From the NCBI RefSeq assembly GCF_005771675.1, contig NZ_VAJM01000004.1:248001-312000 (forward strand): 64,000 nucleotides of DNA, given 5' to 3'. A model generated the notes under the pieces. That model was not told the origin of the DNA and did no database searches. It worked only from the letters and a program-made list of their open reading frames with translations. This document shows, piece by piece, positions 1 to 8,549 of this stretch; position 1 is the stretch's first letter, and every line of letters begins with the position of its first letter. The position numbers and the translations under genes are program-made. The DNA comes from Hymenobacter jeollabukensis (lineage in GTDB: Bacteria > Bacteroidota > Bacteroidia > Cytophagales > Hymenobacteraceae).

Positions 1-2805
1 CAGCTCAGATACGCCGAGTAGCAGCAGGATCAGGCCCGTTAGCTGAGCTGTTATGGCCAGCACCTGCGGCACGCGGGCCTCGGCGCGGCGCGCCAGCAGC
101 AGGGTGGCCGCCAGGGTCTCAGCATAGAGGATCAGGAGCGTAGTTGGCCAGCTCAAGCCCAATTCGTGCAGTCCAAGTACGGCCACTGCCAATAGCGCCT
201 GGGCCGCCAGCAGGTGCAGCTGCCGTAGCCACTCCGCCCCGCCCCGCAGCCATAAGCTCACGCCCGTCGCGCAGCCGGCGGCCGCCACGGTGGCGGCCAG
301 CAGGGCCGGAATGGACGTCGGGGCCGGGCCGAAGAAGGCCTGGGCCAAGACCAGCAGCAGGCCGGTGTAATGCAGCCCGATCAGCGCGCCGGCCCACGTG
401 CCCAATCCGCTGAGGGGGTCAGTGTCCGAGTCGAAGCTTGCGGAGCGGGTACGATGGCCCAGGCGGAAGAAGGCAGCGCCCAGCAGCGCCGCCAGCAGCA
501 AGCTACCGGCCCGCCGGTAGAGCTGCGCGGCCGTCAGCACCGGCAGCGGCAGGGCGAAAAGGCTCACGAGCAGCAGCAGCAGGCCGGTCAGTAGCGCCGC
601 GGCGGTCAGCATTTGGGGTACGCGGGCTTCGGCGCGGCGGATGAGCAGCAGCGCGGCCGCCAGGGTTTCGGCGTAGAGAATCAGTAGGGTGGCGGGCCAG
701 CCCAGCCCTAGCTCGTGTAGGCCGAGCACGGCCACCGTCAGCAGCAGCTGGGCGGCCAGCAGGTGCAGCTGCCGGAACCACGGCGCCCCGTTGCGCAGCC
801 ACTGGCTCAGAGCCAGCACCGCGGCGGCGGCGGCCGTGCTGGCCCCAATCAGCCCGAGCACCGGCGGCTGCGCCGTGCCGAACAGAGCCCGCAGCACCAG
901 CGCCGCCGCCCCCACGTACAGCCCGCCCACCAGTCCGCCGAAGCTGCGGTACAGCTCGCGGCGCAGCGGCGAGGCCGTGTCGGCGGTGAGCAGCGGCAGC
1001 GTGCGGGCCAGGTGGAAGTAGGCCGCGCCGGCCGCCGCGGCCAGGAAGAGCAGCAGCGCATTGCGGTGCAGGCCAGTAGCCGAGTAAGCAGGCAGTTGCA
1101 GCAGATTCACGAGCAGCAGCCCGCCGCCGGCCAGAAGGGCGCCCACCGAGGCAATCTGGAACACCAGGCTTTCCTCTTGGCGGGCCATGATGAAGGCCAC
1201 CAGCAGCGTTTCGAGCAGCATGAACACCAGGATGACGCTCACGGTGGCGTGCCAGCCCTGCAGCGACAACGCCGTAGCCAGGGCCAGAATCAGCGAAATG
1301 ACGGTGTCGGTCTGGAACAGCCACTGAATGCCCAGCCGCCGCGCCTGCCGCGCCACCCAAAAGGTGGTAATGGCGCCCAGGCCCAGCGGAATGGTTTTCC
1401 ACACCGAGCCGGTGCTGTAGAGGTACAGGTTGATGCCCAGGCAGGTCCAATTCAACACGTGCGCGGCGAAGAGCAGCGCGTCGAACCGTCCGTTGGCGTA
1501 CACCTTGCGGTATTGCACCACGGCCGCGGCCAGGCCCACCAGCAGCACCAGCGCCATGGCGCCCAGGCGCAGGCCCGCGGCCATGGGCGGGGTCAGCTGT
1601 CCGTGCCAGTACAGGTGAAACGCGAAAAAGCTGACAATGCTCAGCAGCAACTGGTGGCGCCAGCGCTGCCGGTACGTAATGGCAATGGCAAAGGCCGTAA
1701 CCGCCGCCGCGGCCCCGAGCGTGAGCAGCGTGGGCGGCAGCACGGCCAGAGCCACTAGGCTCAGGATGCCGTGCAGGGATGAAACGGCTTCGCGGCTGCT
1801 GTTCCAGGCCAGCCAGAGGTTGGCGGCGGCCCCGGCAAACAGTAGCAGGTAACCCAGCGGCCCTTCCACCCAGCGCAGGCCCGGAATGCTCACGGCCCCC
1901 ACGCAGGTAAAGAGGAAAATGGCCGCCGCGCTGCTTTGCAGCCACACCGCCAGCTGGGCCGCGAAGGGCTTGGTGCGCAGATAATAGTACCCGCCCAGCA
2001 GGCTGCCGGCAAACAGGTTGATGAGCAGAAACCGGTATACCGGCGCCAGCTTCAGGGCCGTGTACACGCCCAGAAAACCCACGCCCGTCACCAGCACCAC
2101 CGCGCCCAGGATACCGGTCCAGTTTTCCAGCACCACGGCCGACATCCGGTCCCACCACGAAGGCTCGGCGGGCTGCGGCGCCACCGGTTTTGGGCGCAGC
2201 ACTGGCTGCGGCACCGGCCGCGGCGTCGGCGGCACCGGGGCAGGCAAGGCAGGCGCGGGTTGAGGCTGCGCAGCCGGCACCGGTTCGGGCGCCGGCGTAG
2301 GCTGCGGGGCGGGCGGCGCGGCTACGGGCGGCGCCGGTACGGCGGGCGGGGGCGTCGGCGGAGTTGTCGGCGGGGCGGGGGCTGCCGGGGGCGGGGGCGC
2401 GACGGGCGGCGGGGCCGGAGCGGCCACGGGAGGTAAGGGCGCTACCGGTGCCGGCGCGGCAGGTGGAGCAACGGGGGCAGGCGGCGCAGCCGCAGAAGCC
2501 GGAGTAGTTACCGAAACGGGTGGGGGAGAGGCCACTGGCGCTGGCGCTGGCGCGGGGCGCGGCACCGGCGCCGGTGCAGGCGGGGCCACGACGGGCGCGG
2601 CTGCTACGGGCGTAGTCGGCGGGGCGGCGGGGCGCTGCCGTAGCTGGTGCACTTCGCGCGTCAGCAGTTCCAGCTGCTGGTGCAGGCGCTGCTGGTCGGC
2701 GCGCTGGCTGGCCAGGTCGGCTTCGGTGTCCTGGATGCGCTGTTGCAGGCGCAGCAGCACCACTACCAGGGCCACGCTCAGCAGAATCAGTAAAAATGCT
2801 CCCAT
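1..2805 (-). CDS. DUF2339 family predicted membrane protein (3' end beyond window)
   Basis: The frame runs open from an ATG at 2805 to the left edge (935 codons seen), so the C-terminus is missing. The N-terminus is one membrane helix (about residues 2-20), a short charged coiled-coil-like segment, then a very Pro/Ala-rich linker to about residue 215. After 'SWWDRMSAVVLENWTG' a long series of hydrophobic helices follows, the layout of DUF2339 proteins, whose function is unknown. The membrane part carries an internal duplication: blocks around 'RQLHLLAAQ' and 'LHELGLGWP' recur about 183 residues (549 bp) later as 'LHELGLSWP'. Long open frames on the other frames here come from GC-rich composition. 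The family call is firm; no function is proposed. Confidence 0.85.
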   Translation of the reverse strand, partial: MGAFLLILLSVALVVVLLRLQQRIQDTEADLASQRADQQRLHQQLELLTREVHQLRQRPAAPPTTPVAAAPVVAPPAPAPVPRPAPAPAPVASPPPVSVTTPASAAAPPAPVAPPAAPAPVAPLPPVAAPAPPPVAPPPPAAPAPPTTPPTPPPAVPAPPVAAPPAPQPTPAPEPVPAAQPQPAPALPAPVPPTPRPVPQPVLRPKPVAPQPAEPSWWDRMSAVVLENWTGILGAVVLVTGVGFLGVYTALKLAPVYRFLLINLFAGSLLGGYYYLRTKPFAAQLAVWLQSSAAAIFLFTCVGAVSIPGLRWVEGPLGYLLLFAGAAANLWLAWNSSREAVSSLHGILSLVALAVLPPTLLTLGAAAAVTAFAIAITYRQRWRHQLLLSIVSFFAFHLYWHGQLTPPMAAGLRLGAMALVLLVGLAAAVVQYRKVYANGRFDALLFAAHVLNWTCLGINLYLYSTGSVWKTIPLGLGAITTFWVARQARRLGIQWLFQTDTVISLILALATALSLQGWHATVSVILVFMLLETLLVAFIMARQEESLVFQIASVGALLAGGGLLLVNLLQLPAYSATGLHRNALLLFLAAAAGAAYFHLARTLPLLTADTASPLRRELYRSFGGLVGGLYVGAAALVLRALFGTAQPPVLGLIGASTAAAAAVLALSQWLRNGAPWFRQLHLLAAQLLLTVAVLGLHELGLGWPATLLILYAETLAAALLLIRRAEARVPQMLTAAALLTGLLLLLVSLFALPLPVLTAAQLYRRAGSLLLAALLGAAFFRLGHRTRSASFDSDTDPLSGLGTWAGALIGLHYTGLLLVLAQAFFGPAPTSIPALLAATVAAAGCATGVSLWLRGGAEWLRQLHLLAAQALLAVAVLGLHELGLSWPTTLLILYAETLAATLLLARRAEARVPQVLAITAQLTGLILLLLGVSEL

Positions 2806-2817
2806 ACCTCAACGTGC

Positions 2818-2850
2818 AAAAAAAAACCCGGCGGCGCGGGCAGAGCCGGG
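2818..2850 (-). terminator. Rho-independent terminator after the response regulator
   Basis: Read on the minus strand, CCCGGC and GCCGGG form a stem (2827-2850) around a 12-nt loop, followed by nine T (2826-2818). It lies 34 nt after the regulator stop and only 13 nt before the DUF2339 start, so it separates the two units. Confidence 0.75.
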
Positions 2851-2884
2851 CCGTCGGGGCTTCATAACGTGGAGGTAACGCGCT

Positions 2885-3304
2885 TTAGTCTTCGGACTTG
2901 AGCAGCACTTCCAATAAATTCATGCTGTCGACCATGTCGCGGGTATTTTCGAAGTCGATGGGCTTCACGATGTAGCCCTGCACGTCGAGGTTTTCGGCCT
3001 GCAGCCGGTCGATGTCCATTTCCGAGGTGGTGGTGATGAACACCGGTACCTGGCGCAGCTCGGGCTGGGCCCGCAGCTCGCCCAAAAACTCGAAGCCGTT
3101 CATCTTGGGCATGTTCAGGTCGAGCAGAATCACCTCCGGCAGCGGGCGGATGGCCTCCGCCCCGTTGCGGCCCAGCAGCAGATCCAGCGCCTCAATGCCG
3201 TTGAAGGCCGTGTAGAGCTTGTGCGGAACGTTGAATTTTTCAAACGACTTCTGCACGGTCATCGTGTCAAAAAAATCGTCTTCAACCAGGAGAACTGAAC
3301 GCAT
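2885..3304 (-). CDS. Single-domain response regulator (CheY/Rcp1-like)
   Basis: 139 aa, a lone receiver domain. Visible are the acidic pair E8-D9-D10, phospho-acceptor D62 in 'ILLDLNMPKMNG', the conserved Thr in 'FITTTSE' and the Lys in 'GYIVKPIDF'. There is no output domain, so it probably acts by protein contact or in a phosphorelay. The start at 3304 gives the canonical 'MRSVLLVEDD' N-terminus; the longer open frame upstream overlaps the kinase gene and was not used. It lies 88 nt downstream of the CHASE3 histidine kinase on the same strand and is the likely partner. Confidence 0.9.
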   Translation of the reverse strand: MRSVLLVEDDFFDTMTVQKSFEKFNVPHKLYTAFNGIEALDLLLGRNGAEAIRPLPEVILLDLNMPKMNGFEFLGELRAQPELRQVPVFITTTSEMDIDRLQAENLDVQGYIVKPIDFENTRDMVDSMNLLEVLLKSED

Positions 3305-3392
3305 AGGAAAGGGGGCAAAGCGGGGCCCAAAGGTACGTAGAAAAGCGCCGGTCGGGATGTGGCCCGCCCGCCGCGCCGGGCGGATGGCGCGG

Positions 3393-4895
3393 TTACGCCG
3401 CCGCGCTCTTCGGCCAGGTAAACACAAACGCGGCGCCCTGCCCGGCGGCCGACTCCACCCAAATGCGGCCGCGCTGCTCGTCGATGATTTTCTTCACGAT
3501 GCTGAGCCCGATGCCGGTGCTTTCGGCCGTGTGCCGGTCGCGCAGGGTCTGAAACATCAGGAAGATCTTCTCGTGGTATTCCGGCGCGATGCCCGGCCCG
3601 TCGTCCTGCACCCGGAACTCGTACGCGTGCTCCAGCTCGCGGCAGCCCACCGTGATGATGCCCAGGCCGGTGTGGTGATACTTCACCGCGTTCGAGAGCA
3701 GGTTGGTAAACACCTGCTGCAGGCTCAGGCGGTCGGTAACCAGCGTGGGCAGCCGGTCGGGCAGGCGCAGCTCGAAGGTGGGCGGCACCACCAGGTCGGC
3801 CACGTCGTGCACTAGGCGCTCCACGTTCACGTCCTCCAGCTTCTGCTGGGTGCGGCCCACGCGGGCGTAGGCCAGCAGGCCGTTGATGAGGTCTTCGAGG
3901 CGGGCCAGGCGGCCCTTCATCATGCCGAAGTACTCCTGCATTTTGGGCGAGAGTTCGTGGCCCTGCTCGTCCTCGATCCACTTTACCACGGTGCTCACGC
4001 CGCGCAGCGGGGCCTTCAGGTCGTGCGAGGCCACGTAGGCAAACTGGTCCAGCTCGCGGTTGCGCTTTTCCAGCGCGCCGAAGGTGTCGTCCAGGGTCTG
4101 GGTCATGCGGTTCAGCGAGGCCGCCAGGTTGCCGAGGCTGTCCTGCTCCCGGTCGCTGATTTTTACCTTGTAGTCGCCCTGCACCACTTGCTCGGCCAGG
4201 TGCTCGATGATGCCGATGCGGCGGGCCACGCTCGCGTTGGTGGCCGCCAGCTCGGTGCGCAGCTGCTCGTTGGCGCTGATTTCGATGCCCACGCGCCAAA
4301 ACAGCCACAGCGTGACGACAATGGCCACCGCCGCCGAAAGCAGAATCACGGCCGGCGTGAGCGACTCGTACATTTCCTGGTCGGCGCTGCGCTCGGCCAG
4401 CAGCCCGAACTCGGAAGCCCGGGCCCGCGCCAGCAGCCGCTCGATGGCCCGCATCGACTGCCGGTCGGTGTCGAGGCCCGTCTGAATGGCGGCGTTGGTG
4501 CTGCCCGCGGTGGTTTTGGTCAGCTCGCCGAACAGGCGCATTTCGGCGTTGAGCATGGTTTCGAGCGTGTCGAGGCGCCGGGCCTGCGCGGGGTTGTCGA
4601 GCACCAGCTGCTGGGCTTGCGCAAAATCGCGGTCCTCGCCGGCGCGGGCTTCCTCGTAGCTGCGCAGGTAGCTGGAGTCGCGGGTGAGCAGGAAGCCGCG
4701 CACGCCCGAGCGGGCGTCTTTCAGGCGCAGCTCCACGTCCTTGAGCTGCTGCATCACGCGGTAGCTGTGCTCCACGCGGCCGGTGCGCCGGCTCAGCTGC
4801 TGAATGCTGATAAAGGCTGCCACGGCCGTGAGCAGCAGCACGCTGGCGGCAATGGCAAAGCCGATGTAAAGCTTGGTTTTGGTTTGCAGGGCCAT
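3393..4895 (-). CDS. Membrane sensor histidine kinase with CHASE3 domain
   Basis: 500 aa. A membrane helix (about residues 8-29) and a second (about 180-200) flank a periplasmic all-helical CHASE3-type sensor ('RLKDARSGVRGFLLTRDSSY'). A linker/HAMP-like region leads to the HisKA domain with phospho-accepting H291 in 'VASHDLKAPLRG', then HATPase_c with N402 in 'NLLSNAVKYH', G1 'DDGPGIAPEY' and G2 'STGIGLSIVKKI'. The 4895 ATG puts the first helix directly after a short basic tail; upstream extension would run through the divergent methyltransferase gene. The signal is unknown. Partner: the receiver protein encoded downstream. Confidence 0.92.
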   Translation of the reverse strand: MALQTKTKLYIGFAIAASVLLLTAVAAFISIQQLSRRTGRVEHSYRVMQQLKDVELRLKDARSGVRGFLLTRDSSYLRSYEEARAGEDRDFAQAQQLVLDNPAQARRLDTLETMLNAEMRLFGELTKTTAGSTNAAIQTGLDTDRQSMRAIERLLARARASEFGLLAERSADQEMYESLTPAVILLSAAVAIVVTLWLFWRVGIEISANEQLRTELAATNASVARRIGIIEHLAEQVVQGDYKVKISDREQDSLGNLAASLNRMTQTLDDTFGALEKRNRELDQFAYVASHDLKAPLRGVSTVVKWIEDEQGHELSPKMQEYFGMMKGRLARLEDLINGLLAYARVGRTQQKLEDVNVERLVHDVADLVVPPTFELRLPDRLPTLVTDRLSLQQVFTNLLSNAVKYHHTGLGIITVGCRELEHAYEFRVQDDGPGIAPEYHEKIFLMFQTLRDRHTAESTGIGLSIVKKIIDEQRGRIWVESAAGQGAAFVFTWPKSAAA

Positions 4896-4993
4896 CGAAG
4901 GGAAGGCAAGACGGCCCGCCCGGTGCCGGCCGTGCGCAAGATACGCAGGCGCCGCGCCCGCGTTGGGCCGGCGCGGCGCCCGGCGCGGCGGCG

Positions 4994-5001
4994 TATCTTT
5001 G
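4994..5001 (+). promoter_or_regulatory. -7 promoter box TATCTTTG for the RNA methyltransferase gene
   Basis: TATCTTTG is an exact match to the Bacteroidota TAnnTTTG element, 48 nt before the ATG at 5050. No -33 TTTG at the usual distance is visible. Confidence 0.6.
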
Positions 5002-5049
5002 CGGCCGCTGCGGGGCCGGGTGGCCCCGCCGGCGCCGCCTCTCCCCGCC

Positions 5050-5853
5050 ATGCCCGACCCGATCAGCAGCCCCCAGAATCCGCGCATCAAGGCCCTGGTG
5101 CGCCTGCAGCAAAAGTCCGCTGAGCGCCGCCAGCAGGGCCTGACCATCGTCGAAGGCCTGCGCGAGCTGACCATTGCCCGCGCCGCCGGCATAGTGGTGC
5201 CCGCCGTGTATGTGTGCCCCGAGCTGCTGCCCGCCGCCGGCCAGCAGGAGCTGCGCCAGGTCCTGGCCGCCGATACCGAGTGGTTTGAGGTGTCGCGGGC
5301 GGTGTTCGAGAAAGTGGCGTATCGCGAAGGTTCCGACGGCGTGCTGGCCCTGGTGCGCGCCCCGCAGCGCCGCCTGCAGGACCTGACGCTGCCCCCGAAC
5401 CCCCTGCTGCTGGTGCTGGAGGCCGTGGAGAAGCCCGGCAACCTCGGCGCCGTGCTCCGCACCGCCGACGCGGCCCAGGCCGACGCCGTCATCGTGTGCG
5501 ACCCGCGCACCGACCTCTACAACCCCAACGCCATCCGCTCAAGCATTGGCTGCGTGTTTACGGTGCCGGTGGTGGCTACCACCCGCGAGGAGCTGCTGGG
5601 CTGGTGCCGCCAGCACGGCATCCGCACCTACGCCGCCGCTCTCACGCCCCAGGCCCGCCCCTACACCGACTACGACTTCCGCGGCCCCACCGCCCTGGTG
5701 ATGGGCACCGAAGCCGACGGCCTCACGCCAGAGCTCATGCAGGCCTGCGACGAAACCATCATCATCCCCATGCGCGGCTACATCGACTCGCTGAACGTGA
5801 GCACGGCCACGGCGGTACTGGCCTTCGAGGCCGTGCGCCAGCGGCAGGGCTAG
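5050..5853 (+). CDS. TrmH/SpoU-family RNA 2'-O-ribose methyltransferase
   Basis: 267 aa. The N-terminal third ('NPRIKALVRLQQKSAERR') is the substrate-binding domain of SpoU-type enzymes; the C-terminal SPOUT knot carries motif 1 'EKPGNLGAVLRTADAA', motif 2 'ALVMGTEADGL' and motif 3 'IPMRGYIDSLNVSTATAV'. These enzymes use S-adenosylmethionine to methylate the ribose of tRNA or rRNA; which RNA this one modifies cannot be read from the sequence. The 5050 start gives the normal N-terminus and sits just after a good -7 box. It is divergent from the histidine kinase gene and convergent with the DoxX-like gene. Confidence 0.9.
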   Translation: MPDPISSPQNPRIKALVRLQQKSAERRQQGLTIVEGLRELTIARAAGIVVPAVYVCPELLPAAGQQELRQVLAADTEWFEVSRAVFEKVAYREGSDGVLALVRAPQRRLQDLTLPPNPLLLVLEAVEKPGNLGAVLRTADAAQADAVIVCDPRTDLYNPNAIRSSIGCVFTVPVVATTREELLGWCRQHGIRTYAAALTPQARPYTDYDFRGPTALVMGTEADGLTPELMQACDETIIIPMRGYIDSLNVSTATAVLAFEAVRQRQG

Positions 5854-5885
5854 CGGAGAGCAGGCAGAGCGGCTTGGGGCGACGG

Positions 5886-6638
5886 TTAGCGGCTGGCTTC
5901 TGGCTGGCGGCCCACCGGTTCAGGTTGTGGTTCCGGCAATGACCCGCTGGCTGTCGGGGTGCCGGCGGGCAGCTGCGGCCGGGCCGTGCGCCACACATGC
6001 CAGCCGGCCGCCAGCAGCACCAGCAGGCCCGCCGCCATGGTGCCCAGCATCAGCCCGAAGGAAAGGGGGTAGAGCAGGCTGCCGCCCACCACCACGCCCA
6101 CGCCCAGCCACCAGATGATTTCGGTACCCACGGAGCTGGTGCGCAGCGGCACCTGCCGCAGGGCGGCCGGGTCGGCGGGCGGGTATAGCAGCCACTTCAG
6201 GCGGGCGTAATCGTGCAGCAGCAGACCCAGGGTGAGCACCAGGAAGCCCGTGACGAGGTAGGGCGTACCCACCCAGTGCTGCGACCAGGTGAGAAAGATG
6301 ATGTTCAGCCACATGGGCACCAGCAGCACCGCCCCAAGCAGGGCAAAACGCCCCGTCAGCAGCAGCAGGCCGATGACGAGCTGGGCCACGCCGATGAACT
6401 GCCCAAAGATGACCAGCCCGTACTTGGCCAGAAATGCGTGGTTTACGGGCGGCCCCATTAGGCCCGGAATGTGGTTGTCGGACAGCTTATACAAGCCGCC
6501 GCCCAGCATTAGCGCGCCCAGCAGCAGCCGCGCCCCGATGACGTAGAGTCGGCGCAGCCAGCCCCCGGCCGGCAGGGCCACGGCCGTAGCCACGATGGGC
6601 AGCAGAATCACGAGGGCGTAGAAGGCGGTGGTAGGCAT
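5886..6638 (-). CDS. DoxX-like integral membrane protein
   Basis: 250 aa with about six or seven hydrophobic helices. The segment 'LLLGALMLGGGLYKLSDNH' and the following 'AKYGLVIFGQFIGVAQLVIG' resemble the DoxX / DoxX-like superfamily of small quinone-associated or uncharacterised membrane proteins. The C-terminal 30 residues are Pro/Gly-rich and polar. Start 6638 was preferred over an in-frame ATG at 6662 because a well-spaced promoter (6660-6690) has its -7 box at that upstream ATG. The molecular function is unknown. Confidence 0.7.
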   Translation of the reverse strand: MPTTAFYALVILLPIVATAVALPAGGWLRRLYVIGARLLLGALMLGGGLYKLSDNHIPGLMGPPVNHAFLAKYGLVIFGQFIGVAQLVIGLLLLTGRFALLGAVLLVPMWLNIIFLTWSQHWVGTPYLVTGFLVLTLGLLLHDYARLKWLLYPPADPAALRQVPLRTSSVGTEIIWWLGVGVVVGGSLLYPLSFGLMLGTMAAGLLVLLAAGWHVWRTARPQLPAGTPTASGSLPEPQPEPVGRQPEASR

Positions 6639-6659
6639 GGCAGAGGACGCGGGTTGGGG

Positions 6660-6690
6660 CAAAGGAACGCAACGGCAGGCCGCCGTTCAA
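6660..6690 (-). promoter_or_regulatory. Promoter of the DoxX-like gene
   Basis: On the minus strand TTG (6690-6688), then a 20-nt spacer, then TTCCTTTG (6667-6660), one mismatch from TAnnTTTG. It places transcription start roughly 15-20 nt before the ATG at 6638. Confidence 0.55.
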
Positions 6691-6841
6691 CCGCATGTGC
6701 ATGTGGTGGAAGCCGCGCACGGAGGGGTGGCCGGAGCGCCGCCAAATGCTACAGCTTCGGGCGCGTCTGGCCGCCGCCAGGGGCGAGGCAGGCCAATGCC
6801 TCGTCGCGCGCCGGCTCCGGGTACGGGGTTGGCTCCGGCGG

Positions 6842-7978
6842 CTATGACCCGGTCGGCGCCCGCAGCAACTCCCCGTTCAGCACCACGCCGTGGGCCCGGA
6901 AGTCGGCGTCGAACAAAGTCAGGCTGGCCTGGTAGCCCGGCGCGATGCGGCCCAGCTCGTGGTCGAGGCCCAGCACGCGGGCAGGGTAGAGGGTGGCCAT
7001 GCGCAGCGCCTCCGGTAGCTCGATATCCGCGTGCAGCACGCAGTTCTGCACGGCCTGCAGCATGGTCAGGGCCGAGCCGGCCAGGGTGCCCTGCTCGTCC
7101 ACGAACCGGCCTGCGGCGCGGCGGAAGCGGTAGGCGCCCTCGGGGCTTTCCTCCACCGCGTCGGTGATGAGAAACAGCCGCTCCCGCAGCACTTTGTGGC
7201 TGATGCGCAGGGCCGCGAAGTCGCAGTGCAGGCCGTCGGCAATGATGCTGGCCACGGCGGCCGCGTCGTCGTACACGGCCCCCACCAGGCCCGGCTCCCG
7301 GCTGGTCAGCGCCGACATGGCGTTGAACAGGTGCGTAGCCGCCGCGAAGCCCTGCCGGAAGCCCCGCCGCGCCTCGCTGAACGTGGCCGCCGAGTGCCCC
7401 GCCGACAGCACCACGCCCGCCGCGCGCAGCCGCGCCACGGCCGCCGTGGTAGCCACCTCGGGCGCCATCGTCACCAGCCGCAGCAGCCCCGGCCCCACGG
7501 CCAGCCACCGCTCGATTTCGGCCAGGTCGGGCTTGCGAATGAACTCCGCCTGGTGCGCCCCCTTCTTGGCTACGTTGATATAGGGCCCTTCCAGGTGCAC
7601 GCCCAGCAGGCCGGTGTCGGGCGTGGCCGCGCGGTGGGCGTAGGCCGCGTGTAGGGCCTCCAGCATCATGTCGGGGGCATTGGTGGGCATGGTGGCCACG
7701 AAGTGCGTGGTGCCCTGCTCCCGAAACACTTCCTCCAGGCGGGCCAGCGTGGCCGGGGTCGGGTGGGTGGAGAAAAGCACGCCGCCGCCGCCGTACACCT
7801 GCAGATCCATCAGCCCCGGCGCCACCCGCAGGCCGCGGGCATCCTGGCGGGGCACCCCGGCGGGTAGCTCGGCGGCGGGCAATACTGCCTCGATGCGGCC
7901 CTGGCTGATGAGCACGGCGTGGTCGGTGAGCGTGGCAGCGCCGGTGTAGAACGTGGCGTTGGTGAGGGCGTAGCGCAT
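6842..7978 (-). CDS. nagA: N-acetylglucosamine-6-phosphate deacetylase
   Basis: 378 aa amidohydrolase that converts GlcNAc-6-phosphate to glucosamine-6-phosphate plus acetate in amino-sugar and cell-wall recycling. Visible: 'VAPGLMDLQVYGGGG', the metal-binding Glu in 'GVHLEGPYIN', histidines in 'SAGHSAATF' and 'ATHLFNAMS', and the catalytic Asp in 'LITDAVEE'. Length is normal for NagA. Start 7978 ('MRYALTN') fits the family; the ATG 30 nt further upstream adds a non-conserved tail. No nagB or sugar transporter is adjacent, so it is not in an obvious chitin or GlcNAc operon. Confidence 0.92.
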   Translation of the reverse strand: MRYALTNATFYTGAATLTDHAVLISQGRIEAVLPAAELPAGVPRQDARGLRVAPGLMDLQVYGGGGVLFSTHPTPATLARLEEVFREQGTTHFVATMPTNAPDMMLEALHAAYAHRAATPDTGLLGVHLEGPYINVAKKGAHQAEFIRKPDLAEIERWLAVGPGLLRLVTMAPEVATTAAVARLRAAGVVLSAGHSAATFSEARRGFRQGFAAATHLFNAMSALTSREPGLVGAVYDDAAAVASIIADGLHCDFAALRISHKVLRERLFLITDAVEESPEGAYRFRRAAGRFVDEQGTLAGSALTMLQAVQNCVLHADIELPEALRMATLYPARVLGLDHELGRIAPGYQASLTLFDADFRAHGVVLNGELLRAPTGS

Positions 7979-8121
7979 GGGCGAAAAGGGAAAATCGGCT
8001 GCCGCCACCTACGAAAACGGCCGGCGACTCGTACACGGCCCCGCGGGCGGCAGCGGAAATTGCGCCTAAAATTGAACAGATTCGGCCGCTTGTCGTGCCA
8101 CCCCGGTCGACCCACCTCGCT

Positions 8122-8397
8122 ATGCCCCTCGAACACCGCACATTTCGCATCCACGGCCGCGTGCAGGGCGTGTTTTTCCGCCAGTCCGCCAAGGAGCAGG
8201 CCGACCGCCTGGGCCTGCACGGCTACGCCCGCAACAACCCCGACGACACCGTCAGCATCGAAGCCGAAGGCCCGACCGAGGCGCTGGCGGCCCTGGAAGC
8301 CTGGTGCCGGCAGGGGCCGCCCCGGGCGCGGGTCGAGCGGGTAGAGGCCGCGGACGGCCCGGTGCGGGGCTACGCCGGTTTCGAGGTGCGCCGCTAA
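8122..8397 (+). CDS. acyP: Acylphosphatase
   Basis: 91 aa, the normal size. It hydrolyses acyl-phosphates such as carbamoyl-phosphate or 1,3-bisphosphoglycerate. The signatures are 'IHGRVQGVFFRQSAKEQA', with the phosphate-binding Arg after VFF, and 'GYARNNPDDTVSIEAEG', with the catalytic Asn. Start 8122 gives the normal short N-terminus; an ATG 27 nt upstream is possible but adds nothing conserved. Divergent from nagA. Confidence 0.93.
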   Translation: MPLEHRTFRIHGRVQGVFFRQSAKEQADRLGLHGYARNNPDDTVSIEAEGPTEALAALEAWCRQGPPRARVERVEAADGPVRGYAGFEVRR

Positions 8398-8549
8398 GGC
8401 TGCCGCGCCAGCAGGGGTATGCCTGGAGCAATTACGCGCAGGCTAACTGGCGGCAAATAAAGCGGAGCATGGCGGGTAAAGCCGAGCCGACGAGCCGCAA
8501 AAACGGCTGGCTGTTTCGCCTGGCGGGCGTAAGGTGGGATATTGCGCCG

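Noticed and set aside
503-2812. 769-codon open frame on the minus strand
   Set aside because: It is a frame-shifted shadow of the DUF2339 gene: the correct frame starts at 2805 and carries hydrophobic helices, while this one is Arg/Ala/Gly-rich noise.
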